Under the pieces are notes generated by a model. That model saw only the letters and a list, made by a program, of their open reading frames with translations. It did not search any database and was not told the DNA's origin. From Beroe forskalii (lineage: Eukaryota; Ctenophora; Nuda; Beroida; Beroidae): a stretch of 64,000 nucleotides of DNA. Made by a program: the position numbers and the translations under genes. This document shows, piece after piece, positions 37,323-48,000 of this stretch; position 1 is the stretch's first letter; each line of letters opens with the position of its first letter. The stretch is taken from positions 1 through 64,000 of the forward strand of contig WFMF01000401.1 in the NCBI GenBank assembly GCA_011033025.1. Reading direction: 5' to 3'.

Positions 37323-38261
37323 CTAAGAAACGAGCCTGCCAATGAACTGACACCTAGAGTGTTGTTCCGCCAGCTGGGGCCACTGAACTAGGATAGAATC
37401 AGCAAACCACAGCAGTATCCTCCCTGAGAGAGACAGAGAGGAGACCCTGCAAATACTCTCCACGTATACAATCCGACCTCTACAGACCCCCAGGAGTCTG
37501 AGCAGGAAGGTCAGGACACAGACAGGAATACATGTTCCGGGTCCGTTAACCAGGAGCAGGTCAGGACGAGCTCTCACCACACACGGGATACAGTAGAGTT
37601 GGGAGTGGAGGGTGGACAGGACGGAGGAGAGGTAGCTCTGTCCGACCTCCCTAGCTCGGGGGATGTGAGATATCACGGAGTTGGAAGGGATGGTGGTTCT
37701 AGACCGGACTGCATCCCTGGAACCTGCTCCAGGGGGTTTGTCATACGATCTATCTGACAGGGTCTTCTCGAAACACTCGATTTTACTTTGACTCATGGTG
37801 TCTGTGGCAGCCACGATGTAGTGCCGCGGACTGTACGTGATGCAGTTTGATAGTGTTGATGAAGGAGCAGTGGTTGATGAAAGAGCAGTGGTTGATGAAG
37901 GAGCAGTGGTTGCTGAAGGAGCAGTGGTTGCTGAAGGAGCAGTGGTTGCTGAAGGAACAGTGGTTGATGAAGGAGCAGTGGTTGCTGAAGGAGCAGTGGT
38001 TGCTGAAGGAGCAGTGGTTGATGAAGGAGCAGTGGTTGCTGAAGGAGCAGTGGTTGCTGAAGGAGCAGTGGTTGCTGAGGTGAGGAGCTGGAGGAGTTCA
38101 GCAGTGTGTCCTCCCGACCCAGCAACGCTCAGTAATCGAGCAGTCTGAGGTTTAGAGGGAGGGGAGAGGGAGCGAGGGTAGTGGATACGATACACAACGT
38201 AGGAGATACGGAGGAGGAGAAGTGTGGAAAGGAGGAGGGGTGAACATAGCAGACATAGCAT
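37323..38261 (-). CDS. ALG14: ALG14, membrane subunit of UDP-GlcNAc transferase, with an internal repeat expansion
   Basis: ALG14 anchors ALG13 at the ER membrane. Together they add the second GlcNAc to dolichol-PP-GlcNAc in N-glycan assembly. The 312-residue single-exon frame starts with a hydrophobic anchor (LLLSTLLLLRISYVVY), then VAGSGGHTAELL, the family's conserved loop, and later YSPRHYIVAATDTMS, HIPRAREVGQSYLSS, LLVNGPGTCIPVC, IVYVESICRVSSLS and ILVQWPQLAEQ, all close to animal ALG14. The human protein is 216 residues. The extra length is mostly a 6-residue repeat (SATTAP/SSTTAP, about twelve copies) between the GGHT loop and YSPRHY, plus a short insert before SVISHIPRAREV. CTCCTCCAG, acceptor-like, ends 5 nt before the ATG. 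It is the last of four minus-strand genes in a compact cluster. Confidence 0.93.
   Translation of the reverse strand: MLCLLCSPLLLSTLLLLRISYVVYRIHYPRSLSPPSKPQTARLLSVAGSGGHTAELLQLLTSATTAPSATTAPSATTAPSSTTAPSATTAPSATTAPSSTTVPSATTAPSATTAPSATTAPSSTTALSSTTAPSSTLSNCITYSPRHYIVAATDTMSQSKIECFEKTLSDRSYDKPPGAGSRDAVRSRTTIPSNSVISHIPRAREVGQSYLSSVLSTLHSQLYCIPCVVRARPDLLLVNGPGTCIPVCVLTFLLRLLGVCRGRIVYVESICRVSSLSLSGRILLWFADSILVQWPQLAEQHSRCQFIGRLVS
37852..38086. repeat. 18-bp coding minisatellite inside ALG14
   Basis: About thirteen copies of (GCT/GAT)GAAGGAGCAGTGGTT on the plus strand, in frame with ALG14 on the minus strand (Ser-Ala/Ser-Thr-Thr-Ala-Pro). All three frames stay open across it. Confidence 0.95.
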
Positions 38262-38901
38262 GCTACCTGGAGGAGGGTTTGAGGGTTATTAACTATCGGC
38301 GGTGTTTTGTGAAAATACTGCCGGTGGATCCCGATATCGGGATAAAATTAATCAATCAGCGTGTTAGTTTATGTTCAACTCACAGGCCGATTGGCAAATA
38401 TGTCAAATGGACTTTTGGGAAAGCTAATACGATTTGAACGAGGGATGTGGCCAAAATTAAAGGCAACACGGGCAACAAGATAACTGATTTATAAAAATAA
38501 AGATGCTTGTGAATGAAGCAAACAGCACATTTTTTTGTGAAAATGTGTTCTAAAATATAATATCAATTTAAGCAAATAATTTACAGAGGGGGATTATCAC
38601 AATTAATGGACGATATAATTCAGAAAAGGAAATGATGATTTATGATTTACAACAGGTCTTTCATCAGATCATTTTCATCAAATTACATCTTACTGAGAAG
38701 CAATAGTTTGAACAAAGTCTACAGAAGCGAGGTCTAGCATTCAGTTGGCATCCATATGAAGAAAAAAAGGACGCCTTCATAAAAAAGGCCTCAACTGCCA
38801 TACCAACTATATACATGTACACGACTGCAGATGCTCTTAGTTCTACTGCTCATCAAAAACACATGAAGTAACACACAAGATTCCCTAGTATCGTACAGTC
38901 T

Positions 38902-39925
38902 CTAGTAGCCGCCTCCGACGCTTTCGTCACGAGGTTTGATAGCACCCTCCTCGTAGTATTTGTCTCCAGGTCCCCAAAGGGGGTGGTGGTGGACGGCGTC
39001 CAGTCGATCCTCCAACATGTTCTGAGGGGAGTGGGGTTACATCATACATGATTTGAGGGGAGTGGGTGAGATTTACTGGGGAATGAGGGGGGGGGGTGGT
39101 CGACGGCGTCCAGTCGATCCTCCAACATGTTAAGATTGTTTGTGTTATAAAGGCATGATATGATGGGGCGAGATGTTTTGAGGGGTGAGATGTTCTGATT
39201 GAATGATTGGACCATCATTGGCGATAAGTTGTTAATTTGGTGACTTTCACTAGGTGTACACAATTAAATCGTCACTAACAACACAATTTTACACAAACCA
39301 TCACCCACCAGGTAATCTGGATGGAGCTGATACGGGGCTGGGTTGAGGAGGAAGGTCTTGATGAGCCAGTAGATGGGGAAGATGGCAGTTAACGTCCAGA
39401 AGAACCCACCCATGACTTGGAACCCGTATGAGGGAGTGTAGCCCATCTCAGCAAACGTTACTTGGTGGTCTGCCCGGTACAGACGGATTCGTTCCTCCTG
39501 AAATCGTGGGTAGTAAGAAATTTAAAGCGATTTGTAGCTCGGGAGTTTTCAGGAATCCCTGAACACAACCGGTCCAAGGAAGTTACCAGTAATAAACTAC
39601 TAACGTCAGTCAGCTCCTTCCAGTCACCCTTAGACTTCTCTTTGATGGCAAGCTGCGTTTCGTCCATGTGAGGATACATCCAGTAGGGCATAGTGGCTGC
39701 AACACTGAGAAAGAGAAAATGAGAAGGAAGATGGATTGAACAATTTAGAAGAAACTTCAAACAGGAATTACAAACAGGAATCGATGAGTGCTGACGTAAA
39801 TCATATTTAAATTGTAGCTCAGAAAATACTCACTCTTGGGGAGGGGGATAGTGAGGTGGGTAGAATCTGAATAATCGCTGAGGGGTGCCTCGTTTAACTA
39901 ACGACAAGATGCCTTGGCTGGCCAT
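38902..39925 (-). CDS. COX4: Cytochrome c oxidase subunit IV (COX4), four exons
   Basis: Nuclear-encoded inner-membrane subunit of respiratory complex IV. Exons on the minus strand: 39925-39834, 39704-39605, 39497-39309 and 39021-38902, joined by GT-AG introns (donors GTGAGT, GTTAGT and GTGGGT; acceptors ending TTTCTCAG, GATTTCAG and CCCCTCAG). The joined frame is 166 residues with no interruption: a basic, aromatic mitochondrial-type leader (MASQGILSLVKRGTPQRLFR), LAIKEKSKGDWKELTDEERI and VTFAEMG as in animal COX4, one membrane span (GFFWTLTAIFPIYWLIKTFLL), then MLEDRLDAV and a tail with PLWGPGDKYYEEG, equivalent to the human MLDMKVNPI..ASKWDYEK end. Length matches the family (about 169). 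The family call rests on motif order and exon joins. The C-terminal tail is divergent. Confidence 0.88.
39095..39131 (-). repeat. Duplicated fragment of COX4 exon 4 inside intron 3
   Basis: About 35 bp (ending GTCCAGTCGATCCTCCAACA on the plus strand) repeats the 5' part of exon 4 (38987-39021). The copy has no AG just before it on the coding strand (TCTTAACATG), so it should not be spliced. Confidence 0.85.
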
Positions 39926-40494
39926 GCTCAATTAGTTAATTTAATTACGTTATCTAAGCATATAACAGGGAAGCAGTGAGATTTTAGTAATGAAATCAAA
40001 TTATCATTTAACTCATTGTCTGAAAATAACACTAACACTTGAATTCAAAAAAACATAACACGCTTGAATATTGTCAAATATCAGAAAAATTTACATCTTC
40101 CTGTGAAAGATAGAAAATGTATGTCGTATTATCCATAGGTCAACAAAATTTCCATTGGCATTGTTAAATCTTCCAATTTCATTGGAAACACATCTAATAC
40201 ATCGCCAGATTAAAAAACATATTTACATAAGTCAAACTTTATGAAGAAGAATATACTTCTTAATTAATAGACTCTAAAGCACTCACTGATTGATCATTAA
40301 TCAGTAGTGGTGGTTACTGCTTATGGCAGTCCAAAAAAACTGAGCAAGATGCCAGCATCGTGCTAAGAACCCAATTCCGGTCAGATTTGAAGAACTGAGA
40401 CATCATCAAATTGATTGTTCAATACCGTAGATGCAATATTAGAATATTTATGCAATTCACATTGAAAAGTCATTATATTCATTGACTTTTGATA

Positions 40495-41499
40495 TCATAA
40501 CCCATCGGTTAAAATTTCTAATTTTAACCCTAAACTATCGACCAAAGACTGAGGAAGGCACAGAACTGGGTTAACATCAGCCAAATGCTGATCACCCATG
40601 AGGGAAAGGCCAGCCAACCCAAACAACGTATGAAAAGGATCAACAACATCACCAGGTCTGTCAGCAAAACCTCCTGTCTCATCATCCTGTGACGCAAGTA
40701 TAAACTTAATCAAGCTGGGTTTGTCCAACCAGTGTGTCCGGCCGATTATTTTAAGTGATGCAAGGACCCACCAACTGTAACACACATCAGGTAACTTTTC
40801 AGGCCTGCCATTCAAGCCACCAGATGGTAACTGTCGTTCACATAACCACCATGCTAGCTGGTCAATTTCCAAAAGGTGTAGTTTATTTGCAATGGACAGA
40901 GCACCAACACAACAAAAAACTTGGCCAGCATGAGATTCAGATCCTGGCACACAGCCAAATGCCCCATCAAAGTTTTTACACTGTAGCACAAACTCAACAG
41001 CTCTGTTAACGTCACATTTATCCAAACTGTCAAGTATAACAAGAGTAGCAAATGCACAAAATGTGAATCGTGTGTCAACTTCGCCCCATTCATCACCCCA
41101 AAAGGATCCATCTGCTTGCTGCAATTTCACAACAAACTGAACAATATCTTCTTTTTCAATGGCATCCAATCTATCAATCATTGCAAGGATCTGCACAGCA
41201 CTTAGAGTGTAAAGCATGTGTGGATCATGGTTGGCACTTGCTCCAAATCCACCAGACTTTTTATCATAACAAGACATGACAAATTCATATAATTCATCCT
41301 CCTTCAATTCATTGTTATTAAGGAGCCTAAGTGCAGTGAGGCACCAATATACACCACTGGCACGAAGCCATTCAGACATAATGAATTCATATGAATCTTG
41401 TTTCTGAGCATAACTAAGTAGAAAATCTTTGTGCTTACTAAACAATAACAGTTGGGGAACATCTTCCTTTAAAATCACATCCTTATGAAACCCTGACAT
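40495..41499 (-). CDS. RABGGTB: Rab geranylgeranyltransferase beta subunit (RABGGTB), intronless
   Basis: Catalytic beta subunit of the cytosolic enzyme that, with the alpha subunit and Rab escort protein, attaches geranylgeranyl groups to Rab GTPase C-termini. The 334-residue uninterrupted frame is the family's normal length (331 in human). Prenyltransferase beta-type repeats are clear: GGFGASANHDPHMLYTLSA, DGSFWGDEWGEVDTRFTFC, FDGAFGCVPGSESHAGQVF, GGLNGRPEKLPDVCYSWW and GGFADRPGDVVDPFHTLFGL. The zinc ligands of the mammalian enzyme are present at the same numbers: D238, C240 and H290. An acceptor-like TTTCTACAG ends 5 nt before the ATG, suggesting a 5'-UTR intron or a trans-splice site. The lack of coding introns could also mean an old retrocopy, but the frame is intact. 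Confidence 0.97.
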   Translation of the reverse strand: MSGFHKDVILKEDVPQLLLFSKHKDFLLSYAQKQDSYEFIMSEWLRASGVYWCLTALRLLNNNELKEDELYEFVMSCYDKKSGGFGASANHDPHMLYTLSAVQILAMIDRLDAIEKEDIVQFVVKLQQADGSFWGDEWGEVDTRFTFCAFATLVILDSLDKCDVNRAVEFVLQCKNFDGAFGCVPGSESHAGQVFCCVGALSIANKLHLLEIDQLAWWLCERQLPSGGLNGRPEKLPDVCYSWWVLASLKIIGRTHWLDKPSLIKFILASQDDETGGFADRPGDVVDPFHTLFGLAGLSLMGDQHLADVNPVLCLPQSLVDSLGLKLEILTDGL

Positions 41500-41556
41500 G
41501 ACCCCTGTAGAAATGGATTGACAGGAAATTGATTAGATGTACTTGATAGTTTAGCA

Positions 41557-41713
41557 CACCTCCAGAACCATTGGATGGTTGGTCAAGTAACCCCTTCCAG
41601 GATTGGATGTGATCATTACATTTTCCTTTTGTTTCAACTTCCTTTATTCATGACATATCCAACCCTGTAAGAGATGAATTGACCAACCATTGAGTGGTTT
41701 TGGCAGTGATATT
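41557..41713. mobile_element. Diverged copy of the 14.7-kb MITE, between RABGGTB and EDEM
   Basis: Imperfect inverted repeat: CCAGAACCATTGGATGGTTG (41562) against ACCAACCATTGAGTGGTTTT (41682), with the GATTGGATGTG inner segment. The order of motifs is the same as in 14729-14881, so the two belong to one family. It lies in the 580-bp gap upstream of the RABGGTB start. Confidence 0.7.
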
Positions 41714-42078
41714 TTCAACAGCTTGAAATTCAAACCAATGTAACTGGCACTTACCCTGACAGTTAGTCTAAACAAGTGAAACAATTGTGTTCTATCTGAG
41801 TATGTGGTATATCTGAAAATCTGAATCAAGCAAAGCATTTAATCCATTAATAAATATAAGAAATACAAAAATTAAAATAGCCTGCACCAAAATTAATGAA
41901 ATGTTTAATAATAATATCCCATAAATTGTTAAAAATTCGATTTGATAATGTGCTATCTAGAAGTTTACACCCACAGAACTAGAATTTAGCTAATCATATA
42001 TAAAACATTTAAATAAACAATGTCAAAAATTCTATTAAACATACACTTGAGTGATTGGGGAGCCATCATTCAATATTT

Positions 42079-45000
42079 CTAAAATTCGAAATCAATAGAC
42101 CTCAATAGTTTCCTCCAAAACTCATCAGAAAATGGTTGGTCCATATGTCTATTTTTAGGAAATGACTCACAAGAATATAAATGAGAAATGTTAGTGTTAT
42201 AAGACTGATCATTATCACTAAATAATGTCATCTTTTCACGAGCAAAACTATCAACCTTCATTAAATGGCCTTCTGTTGTGAAGATAAAGTCACTGCGCTT
42301 ATTTACAGGATTAGTAACATCAAATAAAAGATACAAATATTTACATGTCTCACTAAGGAAGAAGCTTTCCATTCTGTCCTCTTGTTTTTTGCTGATAACA
42401 CTGTTCAGAGTTGCGTAGCCACACTTTGCTTTATTGTACAATTCTATGCTTTCATAAATCTTTTCCCCAACAAATAAATAGAATGGATGGTGTGTTGCCT
42501 GGTATAGGAGATATGTAGCTTCTGCAAATTCAGGGCGTAAAGGATATAAAGCATATTCACACTTTCTTAGATTCCAGTTAAACCTTTCTGGAAGAGCATC
42601 ATATTTGAGCCATAATCCATAAAAAAGGGCATGGTGCAAAACAGCATCATGTATATCTCCATGTAAAATCTGGACTCCAATGAAAGCAGCAGATAAACTA
42701 TCAATCCAGTGGTTTTGTATTTTACCAGTGTTCAGGCTAAAAAATGGGTGGACTTAACTCCGCGGCGGACCCGCTGCCGACCCAGTGGACCCGCTGCGGG
42801 TCCGCCGCGGACTCCACTAAAGTCCACCATAAAAATTTTTTGGTGGACCCGCAGCGGACTTTTTAAAACTCCGCCGCTGGAGTAGTGGATCCGCTGCGGG
42901 TCCGCTCGGGCTCCCGCCAGCGCACTGGTGGACAGTCCGCCAGAAAAGTCCACCAAAAAAGTCCACCAGGGAAAAAAGTCCGCCGCGGATTGGAGTCCAC
43001 CGCGGAGTTTTTTGTCCACAGGTGGACTCCGCAGGTGGACTCCACCAGCGGACTTTGGTCCACCTGCGGAGTCCACAGGTGGAGTCCACCAGCGGAGTAC
43101 ACAAGTGAAGTCCACCTGCGGAGTCCACAGGTGGAGTCCACCGGCGGAGTCGGGGAGTCCACCGGCGGAGCTCACTGGTGCACTAGGTATGTATGTTAAT
43201 GTATGTTTTGGAAATGATGAGGTACTGATGAGGTATAAGTATGTATGTAGGTTTGCAAAATGATGAGCTCATCACTTACGGGCGAAATTTTGACATCAAC
43301 CACTCCTTGTAAAATAAGTGCATTCGCTTATTTGGTGAGGATTTGGAAATGGAAAGGTGGTGGAAAGGATGGCAAATGACCACATTGCAAAATCGCCGAC
43401 TCGGCGCCGATTGGCGCCGGTCCGGCGCTGATCGGCGCCGATCAGCGCCGGCTAGGCGCCGATGGGAAATCGGCGGGGAACGGACAATTCATCTCACGAC
43501 ATTTCATCTCACGACACTTTACCTCGCAATATGTCAGCTCTACGCAAAGGTTAGGGTTAGGGTTAGGGTTAGGGTTAGTGTTTGGGTTAGGGTCAGGGTT
43601 AGGGTTTGGGTAAGGGTTATGGTTAGGGTCAGGACACGGAGATGAAGTGTCCTGAGATGAAATGTCGTGAGATGAGATGTCGCCAACCCAAATCGGCAAC
43701 TTTTCATCGGCGGTCGTCGGCGCTGATCAGCGCCGGCCAGCCCCCGATCGGTGCCGACAGCGCCAATCTGCCGCCGATTAAAAACACCTGTATAACGGAA
43801 GCTGTCTGGTGCATTTTATTTCAGATTTTCCCATGATTTTCCCATCGGCGTCGATCGGCGCTGATCAGCCGCAGCGCCGACGAAAAATAATTAATTTTTG
43901 GCAGATGTTGACTTTGCAATCGGCGCCGATCAGCGCTGATCAGCGCCGATTCACCGCCGATCAGCGCTGATCAGCGCCGATCGGAAATTTTAAAATTCTC
44001 ATCGGCGGTCGATCGGCGCTGATCAGCGCTGATCGGCGCCGATTGCAAAGTCAACATCTGCCTTAATTTTTCGATTCTTAATGCAGTTTTCATATCGGCG
44101 CTGATCAGCACCGATCAGCGCCGACGACCGCCGATGAAAAGTTGCCGATTTCCCATCGGCGCCTAGCCGGCGCTGATTGGCGCCGAGTCGGCGATTTTGC
44201 AATGTGGTCATTTGCCGAAAGGATGAGAACCAAATGAGAACGGGGATTTTGAAGGGTGATAAATGACTCCAAATGCCAAAACTTGTTCAGGGTTGTAGAG
44301 GGCATTGAGGAGATAACTTTTGCAAAGTTTTTGCGACTTTCTGACTTTGGACTTTGGGGGTTGCGGGGCCACGCCCATTTTGTCACAAAAATTTAATATT
44401 GAGTAAAATGACTCAAAATCAGTTGGAACGTGTTTATATAATAGTCCCAAGGAGTGTCCATACAAATTTTTCGCCCGGTGGGCAATTCATAACAGCCACA
44501 ATGGGCCTTTCCTGCTTTCCATAGTAAATTTTCATAGTGAAAAGAATGAGAACCAAATGAGAACAGGGAGAACTCAATTTACTTGCGTTATAATCAGTAA
44601 GAACACATATTATTAAAGGTGTTTGGTCATGAAAAATTCACTTTCCTTAATTATGATCTAGTACATAAAAATATGTGCATTACTATTTTGTTAGTATAAC
44701 GGTGAAATTCCGGTGTTTCTAGCATGTCTGTGTCACTTGATATCCGGGATTATATAAAGTAGCGCATGACGTAATCAAGGTAAGTGATACGACCGCAACA
44801 CCCCTGCAGCTCTGCAGGAGCCCGTATCCTGTGTAATGTATAAGCATAATATCACTATTGTGTGTTTGGGTGCTTGTTTCGTTTTACCGTATCTGACTTA
44901 TTAAATAACGTTTAATTTTGAGAATTAAACTGCAAGTTTTATTCATGGGAGATAGTTCTTTTCTAAAGTTTGAATATTGTAGGTACGAATGCAAGTAAAA

Positions 45001-48000
45001 CTTTGAAAAAAGGTCTGTTTTAAGGGCATTATCTGTGTCGGCTATTTTTGGAGGATTTTCGTATCTGCCACAGTTATCAGTGATCACAAAGTGATCAGTA
45101 ATCAATCCTTGGAATAAAAGTGTCATCTCTACCTTCCTATAACTCCTTACCCTGACCCCTAAAGGCCTAACTTTGGCAAAACGGCTTAATTCCAACGTGG
45201 TGTATGGTTTAATCTTTCACTGGTCACCCAGACAGATCGGAAATCACTCTTGGAGTTAGACCAGTTAATGATAAATCTGATGGTCTTCTCTGATAACTTG
45301 TTAACATTTCACTGGTCAGCCATAAACCAGACTGATGAGAACACTCTCGACCAGTCCAACAATCACCATCTGAAGGCGCGCCCTGACACGGGACACTAAT
45401 TCATTGACCAATCTGATGCCAGGTACTGATCACTCATCACTCTAAAACCATGTCACTGGTTGCCCTGTCTCCAGTTCATTGCTGACCCTGACACCAATTC
45501 ATTGATCATCCTGACACCAATTCACTGATCAATGATGAACCTGACACGAATTCTCTGATCAACCTGGCACCAATTTACTGATTACCCTGAAACCAATTTA
45601 TTGCTCACCCTGACACCAATTCACTGATCAGCCTGACACCAATTCACTGATCACCCCGACACCAGTTCACTGCGCACAGTGACACCAATTCATTACTCAC
45701 CCTGACCCCAATTCACTCAATCTGCTTACGCTGACACCAATTCATCAATTCACTGATCACTCCGATACCTGAATACTGATCATACCGACAACAAATTAAC
45801 TGACCACTGTTCGCTCTGACACCAATTCGCTTAACACTGATACCAGGATACTGATCGCTATGAAACCAGATAATCTAACACTTTGACACTAGTTGCCAAT
45901 AAATCTACTTTTCATTGACGGATCTCTGGATACCATTCTACCAAGAACCTTCAAACCAGGCAGCTGTACAGTGTACACTGTACAGTACGGGAACAGTTGC
46001 TTTATAAGTTTGAAAAATGCTTGTTTATTTAAGTAAAGATTATGATATATACGAAGTAAATGACCTCGATAATACGAGTAAATAATAATTAATGCAACAT
46101 AATAATAATGTGAAATAATTGGGTGAAATTAGCTGGGCGGCAAAACAAACAAAAACACGGAATAACGATGTTATAATACTGCAGATGTAGTGTTTATTCT
46201 GTGCTGTGGATATGTATAGAATATCGCGGTGACCGATCCTACGTCATCAGCAGAAATCTTAACATGCATATATCTTCCGCTATATAGGGCGTAGCGCTAC
46301 CGGAATTTCACCGTGTCGTTTGTTATGATAAGGTGCATCTAATTACGTCGATTAACTTGTACCTTAAAATTGATGACCAAACACCTTTAAGATAAAAGCT
46401 AGAAGAGGACTCTTTAATTCAAAATTAACAACATCTAAGTTAGATAATTGAACTTGAATTGCAGTAGTGACGTCACTCCAGCCCTTCATATTGAATGAGT
46501 GACGTAACAGAAATCTTTAAATGATGAGATGAGGTTGGGATATTTATATATCTTTTCTAAATGATGGGGTAGTGATGAGGTTGTATGTATGTATGTACGT
46601 TCAAAAAAGGCCGATTTTGATGAGCTCATTTCTGGATGGCCCCCTAGGACTCCTGGGTAGTCCCGTAGGACTCCTGGGTACTCATCGAATTCATGGGGTA
46701 CTCCCGTAGGACTCCCAGGGTACTACGTCGGACTCCCGGGGCACACCCGTGGTACTCCCGTAGGACTCCTGGGGTACTCCCGTAGGACTCCCAGGGTACT
46801 CACTGTCGGACTCCCGGGGCACACCTGTGGTACTCCCGTAGGACTCCTGGGGTACTCTCGCAGTACTCCCCAGGAGTCTCCAGCAGTATTATTCGCTCGT
46901 ATGACCCTAGTTCTAATTGTATTGTTAGCCACCCAGTCAGAAGAAATAGACGGGCAACGTCCGTCCATTTTATTCTTAAACGCATAAATGGTTTTAAACG
47001 CACAAGCTCATTACTCCCGAGTTGGTTTTTCAAATATCGACCGAATCTGAGACAGCTTTGTACACATGGCACTCCTTTCCAAAACCAAAAATAAAAGCAT
47101 AACTTATAATATTCATAATGGCGGATTCCGCCAGTGGAGTCTACTGGTGGACTCCACCAATGAACTCCGCCAGTGGAGTCAATCTGCTGGTGGAGTCCAC
47201 CAGTGGAGTCCGCCAGTGGACTCCAAGTGGTGGACTCAACTCCGCCAGTGGACTCCGCCAGTGGAGTCCACTGACTCCGCGGCGGACTAACCTCCACAAT
47301 TATTTTACTCCACGGTGGACTTTTTTGGTGGACTTTTTCGGTGGACTGTCCACCAGTGCGCGGCGGAGCCCGAGCGGACCTGCAGCGGATCCACTACTCC
47401 GCGGCGGAGTTTCGAAAAGTCCGCTGCGGGTCCACCAAAGTCCACCAAAAAAAATTTATGGTGGACTTTAGTGGAGTCCGTGGCGGACCCGCTGCGGGTC
47501 CACCGGGTCCGCAGCGGGTCCGCCGCGGAGTTGAGTCCACCCATTTTTTAGCCAGTGTTCATATTGACATTGGCAAAATAAAATGGATTATCAACATCTA
47601 AATTAGTATCAGTATCAAAATAACGCTTGTTGTATTTACTAATACTTCTGTAAAAGCTATCAAATCTAGACAGATCTTGTTCATTTCCAAATAAAATATA
47701 CGACTTAAGAAGGTATTCATAATATGAATCAATCCCAGCACCAATGCCACTCATTGGATCATCCCAGGCATTAATTTTTGTATTATACACATTCCCTATC
47801 AAACCAGTGTTTTTATCTCTAAGTTCCCAGAGTTTATCCATGGCACGTTCAGCCACAATTTCAAATGTTGGATCACCTATAAGCCTACCAAGCATTTTGA
47901 ATTCCAAAATTAATGTTCCTATTCCTGCAGTACAGGTGGATTCACTGAAAAGCTCTGATTTCCCATTACGAAGATGGACCCTTGGTGAAGGAATTCCTAA

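Larger units (their letters stand above)
42735..47553. mobile_element. 4,819-bp TIR DNA transposon inserted in the EDEM exon
   Basis: Both ends read GGCTAAAAAATGGGTGGACT inward and are bordered by an 8-bp target duplication (AGTGTTCA at 42727-42734 and 47554-47561). The inverted arms are long, about 430-450 bp, GC-rich and full of short GGTGGACTCC/GGAGTCCACC and CCGC(T/G)GCGG sub-repeats. All long frames there are by-products of these repeats. No transposase is encoded, so the element is non-autonomous. An 8-bp duplication fits hAT, P, Zisupton or Novosib groups; the ends do not identify which. Two further elements are nested inside (43371-44216, 44617-46386). The right half also holds a CTCCCGTAGGACTCC minisatellite (46625-46880). 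Confidence 0.92.

Noticed and set aside
40495..41499. RABGGTB as a processed pseudogene
   Set aside because: It is intronless, but the frame is full length and all zinc ligands and repeat motifs are intact; no poly(A) tail or target duplication was seen.
42732..43263. Several 85-147-codon frames on both strands ([14 protein letters not shown] repeats), and similar ones at 46800-47601
   Set aside because: They fall in the GC-rich inverted arms of the 4.8-kb transposon and are by-products of GGTGGACTCC repeats.
43548..43628. Chromosome end
   Set aside because: The TTAGGG-like tract is short, degenerate and in the middle of a nested transposon with sequence on both sides.
42735..47553. The EDEM insert as an ordinary intron
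   Set aside because: The boundaries are exact inverted-repeat ends with an 8-bp duplication, and there is no GT at the 5' junction; simple splicing at nearby GT/AG leaves the frame shifted.
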